This document shows, piece after piece, positions 33,608 through 41,378 of a stretch of 64,000 nucleotides of DNA. How positions within the stretch are numbered: position 1 is the first letter of the stretch; each line of letters opens with the position of its first letter. A model generated the notes under the pieces. That model did not search any database. It saw nothing but the letters and a program-made list of their open reading frames with translations, and was not told where the DNA came from. Made by a program: the position numbers and the translations under genes. The stretch is from RYN-230 sp963770535 (GTDB taxonomy: Bacteria > Actinomycetota > Actinomycetes > Streptosporangiales > Streptosporangiaceae): the NCBI GenBank assembly GCA_963770535.1, contig CAVYPZ010000007.1, positions 682,001 to 746,000 on the forward strand, given 5' to 3'.

Positions 33608-34199
33608 CTGACCTTGCTAAAGCCCGCGCGCCGGGGAAAAGGTGCGGCGGGGACCCTCGGTGGCGTGGGCTGCCGGGACGCCTTTCATGCAGACCGGAAA
33701 CTCCTCTGGGGATGTTAGGCCGGAGATATATACATGGTCTTAAGCGAGGCATGCATGGTGCACAATTCCGGCCTGATGCTCCCTTTGTGTCAGGGGAATC
33801 TCTGGCATGAATTGCGGACCCTGAGCTCCTGTACCTGGGAAAACTTCATCCGCACCCCCTGATGGTATGGCCCATGGCCCTGCTGGGCAGGAGGAGTCCG
33901 AAGCAGGAGTGCTCGAATTTCCGCCGAAGGCAATTTGCATTTATGGCGGAGTTTTGATGGTCGAGACGGGGCTATTCAAGCACCCGCGGTAGTTCATTAG
34001 TCGCCAGGTATTCCCATGTTTCACCATGCCGCCCTGCGGCGCTATTCGTGCGGGGCGCGCCTGATCCGGCCGGGCACGGGCAGATCGGGGCCCATATCCG
34101 GGCCGCGGGTGGGATTCGGCCGTGAGCGGGAAGCACCAGGACGGCCTGGCCGGCGCCCGCATCCGCCCGTCGTCTTGAAGGGCTTGCTACCACAAATAT
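33608..34199. other. Long intergenic region of lower GC, no gene seen
   Basis: About 590 bp with several AT-rich tracts, such as GAGATATATACATGG near 33724. Short frames occur on both strands but have no ribosome sites or recognisable products. It may be a decayed gene or foreign DNA. Confidence 0.4.
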
Positions 34200-34227
34200 G
34201 CCGCGGCCGGTCCTTGCCGGCCGCGGC
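34200..34227 (-). terminator. Intrinsic terminator after the lipoprotein gene
   Basis: Stem GCCGCGGCCGG / CCGGCCGCGGC, 11 bp, loop of 6 nt. On the minus strand it is followed by ATATTTGTGG, moderately U-rich, 45 nt after the stop of the minus-strand gene ending at 34272. Confidence 0.7.
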
Positions 34228-34271
34228 CGCGCCCCGCGTTGCCGCCGCCCTGCGGGCGGGGCTGACGGTGC

Positions 34272-35036
34272 TCACGCAAGACGGTCATCCGGGACCCGGA
34301 GCGCATTGAGGGACGACTCGAGAACCGACAGCCGGGAACGGAGCACCCCGCCCTGCTGCGGGCTGGCCATCCCCGGGGAACGCTGCTCATCCATCGCGTC
34401 ACGGACAGCCCTTAGCGAGAAGATGGCATTCTCCACCTGAACACGGCGGTGCTCAGTGGGAGCGATCTCACGTATCGCGAACAACGCCTCGGTGAGATCA
34501 TCCGCACGGCGCTGGAGGTCAGCCCGCTGGACGCTGGCTGCCTCGGCCAGCACGCCCTCCCGGTCGGCCGCGCGCACCGCCCCGTCGAAGGCCGCGCCCT
34601 TCGCATAGACATCGGACGCCCTCGCATGCCAGCCGGACGCGGCGGGAGCGGGCCGCGCCCGCGCGGGAGAGCGGGTGGCCAGCAGGATGATGCCGAGCAG
34701 GACCAGGGCACCGAGAATGACCCACAACCAGATGAGGTCGGCGCCGGACCCGCTCGTTGAGGTGGGCGAGGTGCTCGGCGTCGGGGTCGGCGTGGCCGAG
34801 GCCGTGCTCGGCGCGGCCGTGGGGCTGGCCGTGGTCGCCGCGGCCGTCGGGCTGGGTGCGGTCGGTGCCGATGAGGGCTGCGCGGTGGGCGTGCCCAGTG
34901 CGCCTGCGCTGGGCGAGGAGGCGATGACAGCGCCGTGAGCACCCTGCGCGCATGCGCTCACGAGGCAACCGGCCAGCAGGACCACGGCCGCAAGCAGCAC
35001 GCTCTGGATATGACGCCGCAGCCTCGATCCGTGCAT
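34272..35036 (-). CDS. Putative lipoprotein with Ser/Thr/Pro-rich linker and membrane helix
   Basis: 254 residues. Signal peptide IQSVLLAAVVLLAGCLVSAC with a lipobox-like LAGC, then about 65 residues rich in Ser, Thr, Pro and Ala, a second hydrophobic helix LIWLWVILGALVLLGIILLA, and a C-terminal helical domain of about 125 residues (RRADDLTEALFAIREIAP; QVENAIFSLRAVRDAMDEQ). If lipid-anchored at one end and membrane-spanning at the other, the linker would loop outside the membrane. ATG 35036 is chosen because the signal peptide begins there. Function unknown. Confidence 0.78.
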   Translation of the reverse strand: MHGSRLRRHIQSVLLAAVVLLAGCLVSACAQGAHGAVIASSPSAGALGTPTAQPSSAPTAPSPTAAATTASPTAAPSTASATPTPTPSTSPTSTSGSGADLIWLWVILGALVLLGIILLATRSPARARPAPAASGWHARASDVYAKGAAFDGAVRAADREGVLAEAASVQRADLQRRADDLTEALFAIREIAPTEHRRVQVENAIFSLRAVRDAMDEQRSPGMASPQQGGVLRSRLSVLESSLNALRVPDDRLA

Positions 35037-35068
35037 GGCTTGATCCTGACGGAATTCGCGAATTACCG

Positions 35069-36259
35069 CTACACCCCGCTGGCCGCGGCCTTCCGCTCGC
35101 GCAAGGCAAGCGGGACTGCGGCGAGGATCAGCGCGCCGGTCAGGGCGAACGCCGCCGGGTAGCCGACGGCGACGCAGATCAGGCCGAAGACGGCCGGGCC
35201 TGCGCCGTACCCGGCGTCGTAGGCGAAGTTCCACAACGCGCTGGCCTGGGCCTCAGGCAGCTGCCCGATCAGCAGCGCGAACGTCGCGTTCTCGATCACC
35301 CCGAACCCGGCGCCGAACAGCACCATGCCTGCGAAGATCACCACGGGCGAGCCCAGTGCCAGCATCGCGGCCATGCCGAGCGCCGCCACGGCGAGCGCCG
35401 GGATGAGGAGCCGGGCATGACCGTAGCGGTCGCCGTGCCTGCCAGCCTGCCAGCGGCTGAGCGTGGCGGTGATCGCCTGCACGAGCAGGGCGGCCGAGGC
35501 CAGGCTGCTGGGGATGCCCTTCGCGAGCGGCAGGAACGAGTCCAGCACGCCGGCCGCGATGGTGGTGGCAGCGAAGATCAGCGGCAGCCGCAGCGCGGCG
35601 CCCGCCACCCGGCCGGAACCGCGGCGGCCCGGCACCCGTCTGGCGCGGGCGCTGTGGCGTGCCCCGCCCCGGCCCGGCAGCCAGCGGATCACCGCCAGTG
35701 GCAGCAGGCCGGTAGTGGCCGCCATCGCCGCGGCCACGGCGGCCAGGTGGTGCCCGGCGAGCCAGACCCCGGCCGGCAGCGCGACCACTGCCGGGACGCC
35801 GGAGACGATGCCGAGCAGGCCGAGCCCCTCACCACGCCGTCCGGGAGGCAGCAGCGTGGCGGTGAGCGCGCCGGTCGCCACGCCGCACAAGCCGAAGCCG
35901 AGCCCGCGCACCACGCTGACGCTCACCATGACGGCCTGGGGCCCGGGTGCGAGCATGGCCAGGGCCGGCGCGCCGAGCAGCACGGCTCCGGCCGCGAGCA
36001 CCATCCGGTAGCCGAACCGCCTGATCGCGGCGGCGGCCACGGCCTCGGCAGCCACGGTGCCCAGCAGCAGGGCCCCGGTGATCAGCCCGGCAGCGGAGCT
36101 GCCGGCGCCGGCCGCCGCCGCCAGCATCGGCATCACCGACAGCAGCAGGAAGAAACTGGTGAGCGAGGTGAACTCGGCCAGGAACGTGACGGCCAGCGGC
36201 ACGGTGAAGAGCCGGGCCGGGACCGGGGTACCAGGCGGCGCCTGGGTCAAGGTGCTCAT
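35069..36259 (-). CDS. MFS transporter (12-helix type)
   Basis: 396 residues with about 12 hydrophobic segments, including LAVTFLAEFTSLTSFFLLLS and GMVLFGAGFGVIENATFALL. Loop regions carry IRRFGYRMVL and GRHGDRYGHARLLIP. Substrate unknown. ATG 36259 is used; GTG 36268 is in frame. Only 47 bp separate it from the divergent MocR regulator gene, which probably controls it. Confidence 0.9.
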   Translation of the reverse strand: MSTLTQAPPGTPVPARLFTVPLAVTFLAEFTSLTSFFLLLSVMPMLAAAAGAGSSAAGLITGALLLGTVAAEAVAAAAIRRFGYRMVLAAGAVLLGAPALAMLAPGPQAVMVSVSVVRGLGFGLCGVATGALTATLLPPGRRGEGLGLLGIVSGVPAVVALPAGVWLAGHHLAAVAAAMAATTGLLPLAVIRWLPGRGGARHSARARRVPGRRGSGRVAGAALRLPLIFAATTIAAGVLDSFLPLAKGIPSSLASAALLVQAITATLSRWQAGRHGDRYGHARLLIPALAVAALGMAAMLALGSPVVIFAGMVLFGAGFGVIENATFALLIGQLPEAQASALWNFAYDAGYGAGPAVFGLICVAVGYPAAFALTGALILAAVPLALRERKAAASGV

Positions 36260-36306
36260 AGCATGCACGCTAGGAGCCAGCCGGCACCCTGGTAAGGTCC
36301 GATTTC

Positions 36307-37785
36307 ATGGCGATTGAGTGGTCCGGTTTGAGTCCGGGGCTGCTGGTACGGCTCGACCGTTCGGCCAGCCAGCCGCTGCGCGCCCAGCTCGAGGCAAGCC
36401 TGCGCGAGGCGATCAGGGGCGGCCGGCTCCGCGCCGGGGAACGGCTGCCCTCCTCGCGTGAGCTCGCACGTGAGCTCGGCGTTTCCCGCGGCATGGTGCA
36501 GGACTGCTACGGCCAGCTGCTGGCCGAGGGGTACCTGACCAGCCGCACCGGGTCCGCCACCCGGGTCGCCGGCATCACCGGCCAGCGAGCCGGTGACCAG
36601 CGAGCCGGTGACCAGCCCGTGGCCGGCGGGGCCGCGGTCTCGCCCCCGGCGCCCCCGGCGGGCCGCCATCGCCCAGGACCGCCGCTGATCGCGGACTTCC
36701 AGCCCGGCGTGCCGGACCTGTCCAGCTTCCCGCGTGCCGACTGGGCCTGGGCCATCAAGCAGGCGTGCACCCAGGCCTCCTCCGCGGAGCTGGGATACGG
36801 CGACCCGCACGGCAGCGCGGTGCTCCGCGAGGTCCTCGCCGGGTACCTGCGGCGGGTACGGGCCGCCGCCGCCAGCCCTGCGCAGATGATCGTCAGCACC
36901 GGCTTTGCGCAAGGAATCAACCTGGTGCTCCGGGCCCTGGCCCGCGAAAGCGGCGTGACGTGCGTGGCCTTCGAAGACCCCGGCTACGGCAGTGCCCAGG
37001 CCGACGAAACAGTCCGCGTGGCCCTGGCGATGGGCATCGACGTCACCTACGTGCCGGTCGACGAGCAAGGCCTCGTGGTCGGCGAACTGGCGGCCAGCCG
37101 AGCCCAGGCGGTCGTGGTCACCCCGGCCCACCAGTCCCCTACCGGGGTGCTCCTGTCCCCGCCACGGCGGCACGCCCTGGCCGACTGGGCGCGGCACAGC
37201 GGCGGGTACGTGATCGAGGACGACTACGACTCAGAGTTCCGCTACGACAAGGAACCCGTCGGCGCGCTGCAGGGACTGGCCCCAGACCGGGTTTTCCTGC
37301 TCGGCACGGCCAGCAAGGCCCTGGCGCCCGCGGTCCGCCTCGGCTGGGTCCACGCCCCTTCAGCGCTGGCCTCAGCGGTCGCCGCCGAGAAAGAGATGAG
37401 CGACCGCGGCTCCTGCACGCTGGACCAGCTCGCCCTGGCCACCCTGCTCACGACCGGCCGCTACGACCGCCACCTGCGGCGGATGCGAACTGTCTACGCC
37501 GCCCGCCGCACCGCACTGACCGGCGCGTTCGCCAGGCACGCCCCACGGGTCCAGCTCAGCGGGCTCGCGGCCGGATTCCACGCTGTCGCGCCTCTGCCAG
37601 CCGGCGCCGGCGAGACGGCCGTTATCGCCGCGGCACGTGAACGGCGGGTCGGGCTGCACGGCATCGGCGCCTACCGCGGCAACCTTGACGCCGCGGCGCC
37701 ACCCGCGCTGGTGATCGGCTTCGGGAACGTCCGCGAACGGGCCATCGAGCCCGCCATCGCCGCCGTCGCCGACCTGCTCCGCTGA
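36307..37785 (+). CDS. MocR/PdxR-type regulator (GntR HTH fused to aminotransferase)
   Basis: 492 residues. N-terminal GntR winged HTH (RAQLEASLREAIRGGRLRAG; PSSRELARELGVSRGMVQDCY) joined by a Pro/Gly-rich linker to a fold-type-I aminotransferase domain with SYGDPHGS-like YGDPHGSAVLREVLAGYLRRVR, VVVTPAHQSPTG, EDDYDSEFRY and the PLP lysine in LLGTASKALAPAVRLGW. Such proteins sense PLP or amino compounds. The linker contains a duplicated QRAGD unit encoded by a 15-bp tandem repeat near 36583-36612. A TAAGGT box 14 nt before the ATG suggests a leaderless mRNA. Confidence 0.93.
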   Translation: MAIEWSGLSPGLLVRLDRSASQPLRAQLEASLREAIRGGRLRAGERLPSSRELARELGVSRGMVQDCYGQLLAEGYLTSRTGSATRVAGITGQRAGDQRAGDQPVAGGAAVSPPAPPAGRHRPGPPLIADFQPGVPDLSSFPRADWAWAIKQACTQASSAELGYGDPHGSAVLREVLAGYLRRVRAAAASPAQMIVSTGFAQGINLVLRALARESGVTCVAFEDPGYGSAQADETVRVALAMGIDVTYVPVDEQGLVVGELAASRAQAVVVTPAHQSPTGVLLSPPRRHALADWARHSGGYVIEDDYDSEFRYDKEPVGALQGLAPDRVFLLGTASKALAPAVRLGWVHAPSALASAVAAEKEMSDRGSCTLDQLALATLLTTGRYDRHLRRMRTVYAARRTALTGAFARHAPRVQLSGLAAGFHAVAPLPAGAGETAVIAAARERRVGLHGIGAYRGNLDAAAPPALVIGFGNVRERAIEPAIAAVADLLR

Positions 37786-37786
37786 C

Positions 37787-37817
37787 CAGGCACCCCGGCC
37801 CGGCGGGGCGGTGCCTG
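37787..37817 (+). terminator. Terminator hairpin after the MocR gene
   Basis: CAGGCACC (37787-37794) pairs with GGTGCCTG (37810-37817), with extra G-C pairing inside the loop. It starts 2 nt after the stop codon. No U-tract follows. Confidence 0.65.
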
Positions 37818-37996
37818 CCCAGCACATGGGCGAAAAACCGCCGATTTCCCGTCTGGGCGCCCTGGCAGGTGCTTCAGTGACGCTTGGGCCATTTGCACCA
37901 GGGCCGTGCGGGACCCCATGCCCGCCGGCTCGTCCCAGCCGGTCTGGGAGGCCCGGGGGCTGCTGCGGTCCGCGGCATGACGCGAAGGAGAAGCCG

Positions 37997-38764
37997 ATGA
38001 CCTCGCCCGGCAACCTGACGTACGGCAAGTACCTGCGGCTGGACGACCTGCTGTCATGTCAGTGCCCGGTCAGCGACGTGCACGACGAGATGCTGTTCGT
38101 CGTCATCCACCAGGTCTATGAACTGTGGTTCAAGCAGACGCTGCACGAAACCGGATTGCTGCAGCGCCGCCTGGAGACCGGAGACGGCACGGGCGCGGTG
38201 GCAACAGCGCGCCGGATCGCGAAGATTCTCAAGACAGCGATCGGGCAGATGGACGTGCTCGAGACCATGACCCCCCGGCAGTTCGCCCGATTCCGTCCGG
38301 ACCTGGGCAGCTCAAGCGGCTTCCAGTCCTATCAGTTCCGCCGCATCGAGGCCGCATTCGGCCACCGCCGGTTCGGCGAGGCTGGCGGTGACCCCGCTCT
38401 GGGGGAGATCATGCGGCGCCGGTCAGTCTTCGAGTCCCTGCTGCGCTATCTGGGGGCCTGCGGCTGGCCGGTACCCGCCGATGTCCTGGACCGGGACCCG
38501 CGCGAGCCGTATCCGGGAGATGCCCGTGTCCGGGCGTTGCTGGCCGAGGTCTACGACGATGCGGGAACCCCCGCCGCGGTCTGTGACGCCCTCGTCGATA
38601 TCGACCAGGGCATCCAGGAGTGGCGCTACCGGCACGTGAAGGCGGTCGAGCGGATCATCGGCACGAAGGCCGGCACGGGCGGATCGTCCGGTGTGGAGTA
38701 TCTGCGCAGCACGCTGTTCCGGCCCGCCTTCCCGGACCTCTGGGAGATCCGTTCGAGGACCTGA
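37997..38764 (+). CDS. kynA: Tryptophan 2,3-dioxygenase
   Basis: 255 residues, close to the usual 260-290. Haem enzyme that opens the indole ring of tryptophan to N-formylkynurenine. Visible: LTYGKYLRLDDLLSCQ, FVVIHQVYELWFKQ with the active-site Phe/His, ETMTPRQFARFRPDLGSSSG, QFRRIEAAFG, the proximal haem His in WRYRHVKAVERIIG and the substrate loop GTKAGTGGSSGVEYL. ATG 37997 has GAAGGAG 6 nt upstream. No kynureninase or formamidase lies nearby, so the rest of the pathway is elsewhere. Confidence 0.96.
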   Translation: MTSPGNLTYGKYLRLDDLLSCQCPVSDVHDEMLFVVIHQVYELWFKQTLHETGLLQRRLETGDGTGAVATARRIAKILKTAIGQMDVLETMTPRQFARFRPDLGSSSGFQSYQFRRIEAAFGHRRFGEAGGDPALGEIMRRRSVFESLLRYLGACGWPVPADVLDRDPREPYPGDARVRALLAEVYDDAGTPAAVCDALVDIDQGIQEWRYRHVKAVERIIGTKAGTGGSSGVEYLRSTLFRPAFPDLWEIRSRT

Positions 38765-38788
38765 CCCGCGGGACCCAGCCCGCCGGAT

Positions 38789-38812
38789 GGCACCAAGGTG
38801 GCACCCGGTGCC
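38789..38812 (+). terminator. Possible hairpin after kynA
   Basis: GGCACC (38789-38794) can pair with GGTGCC (38807-38812) 25 nt after the kynA stop, followed by a C-run. Weak candidate. Confidence 0.35.
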
Positions 38813-38930
38813 CCCCAAGATTCCCCCGCGCGCTCCACTTTCGGGTGACGCCCGCCGCGTTGCGCGCTCGTTAGCTTCCTTCCATGACCTGCGCCGGCGC
38901 CCCGGCGGGCGCGGAGGATGGAGGAGCCGG

Positions 38931-39902
38931 ATGAGCCCTGGCCGAAAGCACCCCGGCACGGCGCCCGTCGTTTCGTTCGAGAGGGTCAGCAAGGCCTACG
39001 GGACGATACGCGCGGTGGACGGGCTGTCACTGGAACTGCGGCCCGGGGAAACGGTGGCCCTCCTCGGCCCTAACGGGGCGGGCAAGTCAACGTCGCTGGA
39101 CATGCTGCTCGCCCTGCGCAAGCCCACGGGCGGCCGGATCCGCATGTTCGGCTCCGATCCCTACCACGCGGTCAAGTCCGGGCGCGTCGGGGCCATGCTC
39201 CAGTCCGGCGGGCTGATGCCCGAGGTGACCGTGCGCGAGCTCGTGACCCTGGTCACCGGGTTCCATCCCCGGCCGCTGCCGGTGGACCAGACGCTCCGGC
39301 GGGCCGGCATCACCGACATCGCCGGCCGACGGGTCGAGCGGCTCTCCGGCGGGCAGGCGCAGCGGCTCAGGTTCGCCCTGGCCATGGTGGGCGAAACTGA
39401 CCTGCTCGTGCTGGATGAGCCGACGGCGGCGATGGATGCGGAAACCCGGCAGGCCTTCTGGGCCAGCATGAATGCCGAGGTCGCCGGGGGACAGACGCTG
39501 CTGTTCGCCACGCATTACCTGGAAGAAGCCGATAGTGCGGCCGATCGCATCCTGGTCCTCAACAAGGGCCGGCTGCTGGCCGACGGCACGCCGGCCCAGA
39601 TCAAGGCCGGGGCCGGAGCCAGGCGGATCTCCTTCCGCATCGACGCCATCGATGAGGCGGCCCTGCGGCGTCTGCCCGGGCTGGTCAGCCTGGAGGTGCG
39701 CCACGATGTGGTGCACCTGCGATCGGCTGATTCTGACCGCACGCTGTACGCCCTCCTGGACGCCGGCTACCGGCCGCGCGAGATCGAGGTGACCAGCCTC
39801 GGCCTGGAGCAGGCCTTCCTGGCCATCACGGCCGCAGACAATCTCAGCTCCGCGGCGCCCGCCGGCGCCGTTTACGCGCACGCCGGGGAGGCGGTCTCAT
39901 GA
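38931..39902 (+). CDS. ABC transporter ATP-binding protein (drug/daunorubicin-type exporter)
   Basis: 323 residues. Walker A LLGPNGAGKSTS, Q-loop region MLQSGGLMPEVTVRELV, signature RLSGGQAQRLRFALAM, Walker B LLVLDEPTAAMD and the H-loop LFATHYLEEADSA. The C-terminal about 90 residues form the accessory domain of DrrA-type exporters. ATG 38931 follows a GGAGGAG ribosome site. Its stop overlaps the permease start (ATGA), so the two make one exporter. Confidence 0.95.
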   Translation: MSPGRKHPGTAPVVSFERVSKAYGTIRAVDGLSLELRPGETVALLGPNGAGKSTSLDMLLALRKPTGGRIRMFGSDPYHAVKSGRVGAMLQSGGLMPEVTVRELVTLVTGFHPRPLPVDQTLRRAGITDIAGRRVERLSGGQAQRLRFALAMVGETDLLVLDEPTAAMDAETRQAFWASMNAEVAGGQTLLFATHYLEEADSAADRILVLNKGRLLADGTPAQIKAGAGARRISFRIDAIDEAALRRLPGLVSLEVRHDVVHLRSADSDRTLYALLDAGYRPREIEVTSLGLEQAFLAITAADNLSSAAPAGAVYAHAGEAVS

Positions 39903-40630
39903 ACGCCACGGTGGCACTGGCCCGGGCCGAGGTACGCCGGCTGGGCCGGAACAAGCAGTACAGCATCTTCTCGATCGCGCTCCCGGTGGTGCTCTACCTG
40001 GTGGTGTCGCCGCAGACCAGGCACGACTCCGCGTACGGCGTGGGCTACGCCGCCTATTACATGATCGCGATGGCGTCGATCGGCGCATTCAGCGGCGCCC
40101 TGACCGGCAACGCGCAGCGTATTTCCCAGGAACGCAAGGACGGCTGGATACGCCAGCTCCGGCTCACGTCCCTGCCGCCGAACGCCTATGTGGCGGCGAA
40201 GGTCATCGCGTCCATGGTGACCACCGTCCCGGCGGTGGTCATCGTGCTGGCCCTGGGCCGCTTCTACGGCGGCATTCACCTGGCCCTGTGGAAGTGGCTG
40301 GCCATCGGCGGGGTCATCTGGCTCGGCTCGCTGACCTTCGCCGCCCTGGCCGTCGCCATCGGCTACCGGTTCACGCCGGACCGGGTGCAGCCGGTGGCCA
40401 TGTTCGTGTACTTCGTCATGTCGATCCTGGGCGGCCTGTGGTTCGCGCTGGCGGGCTGGCTGCAGAAGATCGGCCAGGCGCTGCCCACTTACCAGATCAC
40501 CCGGGTCGGCACGAGCGTGATCGGCGGCGGCCCGGTGTCCATGACATCCGTCGGGATCATCCTGGCCTGGTTCGCGGCGTTCGCGCTGCTGGCCGTGCTC
40601 GCCGTGCGCAGCACCGCCGAAACGGTATGA
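39899..40630 (+). CDS. ABC-2 type exporter permease
   Basis: 243 residues with six membrane helices, for example YSIFSIALPVVLYLVV, YMIAMASIGAFSGALTG, MVTTVPAVVIVLALG and MFVYFVMSILGGLWFAL, in the usual ABC-2 layout with the ERKDGWIRQLRLTSLPP coupling loop. Partner of the overlapping ATPase gene. Many such pairs are followed by a DesK/DesR-type two-component system; here they are not. Confidence 0.93.
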   Translation: MNATVALARAEVRRLGRNKQYSIFSIALPVVLYLVVSPQTRHDSAYGVGYAAYYMIAMASIGAFSGALTGNAQRISQERKDGWIRQLRLTSLPPNAYVAAKVIASMVTTVPAVVIVLALGRFYGGIHLALWKWLAIGGVIWLGSLTFAALAVAIGYRFTPDRVQPVAMFVYFVMSILGGLWFALAGWLQKIGQALPTYQITRVGTSVIGGGPVSMTSVGIILAWFAAFALLAVLAVRSTAETV

Positions 40631-40636
40631 CACCCG

Positions 40637-40677
40637 CCCGAAGTGAGAGGGGGAAGACCCGAAGTGAGAGGGGAAGA
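40637..40677 (+). repeat. Tandem repeat of about 20 bp before the next gene
   Basis: Two head-to-tail copies of CCCGAAGTGAGAGGGG(G)AAGA at 40637-40657 and 40658-40677, differing by one G. Each copy holds a purine-rich ribosome-site-like run and a GTG codon. Confidence 0.8.
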
Positions 40678-41293
40678 CCGGTGCAATCCCTGGCCCGCCA
40701 CGGCACCACCCGCCGCCCTGGCCGGGCACGGGACGGCGGTGGCCGCGCAATTCACCCTCACCGAGGGCCTGCCGGCCGCGGGCCTGGCCGTCATCTCGAT
40801 GGCGCTGGCCGGCGCGGCGCGCCGGGCCGGGGCGGCTGCGGCCGCCCGGGCCGCCATCGTGGCCGGCCTGGCCGCCGCGCTCGTCTCACTGGCCCAGTTC
40901 CTGCTCGGGATAGCCCTGGCCGGCGCGTCCGGCCCCGCCGCCGCGCACGCCCTCTATGGTGCGGTGAACCAGCTCGACGGGATCAAGATGTTCCTGCTGG
41001 CCATCGTGGGCCTGGCCGGGGCCGCCTCCGCAGTGCTGCCCCGGTGGCTGCGCTATACCGGGATCGCCCTGGCGGCCGCCATGATCTGCTCCGGCGTCCC
41101 CTACCTTCTGCTGTGGTCCGGCGGCGCCGCGGCGGCCTACGTGTCCGGGCCCCTGCTCCTGCTGTTCATCACCGGGAGCGGCATCGCTCTCGGCGCATCG
41201 AACCCCGCCTGGAGCCCGGGCACCCACCATCCTGCTGTCGCGGCCGGCCTGCCGGCGACCGCACCGGGGAGCCCGCCGAGCCGCGCACCCTGA
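40664..41293 (+). CDS. Polytopic membrane protein of unknown function
   Basis: About 209 residues with five or six hydrophobic stretches, including GLPAAGLAVISMALAG, AAIVAGLAAALVSLAQFLLGIALAG, IKMFLLAIVGLAGAASAVL and GIALAAAMICSGVPYLLLW. The start is unclear: GTG 40664 lies in the second copy of a tandem repeat and GTG 40643 in the first. It follows the ABC permease by 33 nt and may belong to its transcript. No family recognised. Confidence 0.75.
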   Translation: MRGEDRCNPWPATAPPAALAGHGTAVAAQFTLTEGLPAAGLAVISMALAGAARRAGAAAAARAAIVAGLAAALVSLAQFLLGIALAGASGPAAAHALYGAVNQLDGIKMFLLAIVGLAGAASAVLPRWLRYTGIALAAAMICSGVPYLLLWSGGAAAAYVSGPLLLLFITGSGIALGASNPAWSPGTHHPAVAAGLPATAPGSPPSRAP

Positions 41294-41378
41294 GGGGGCC
41301 GGGACCCGGCTAGTACCATAGTGGCTGCGGCGCAGCGACCCGGAGCATCGCTGGAGGCACCGGACATGCGGGTTCGGA

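Noticed and set aside
38789..38930. kynA and the ABC exporter genes as one kynurenine export operon
   Set aside because: A 166-bp gap with a possible hairpin separates them and nothing in the exporter points to kynurenine.
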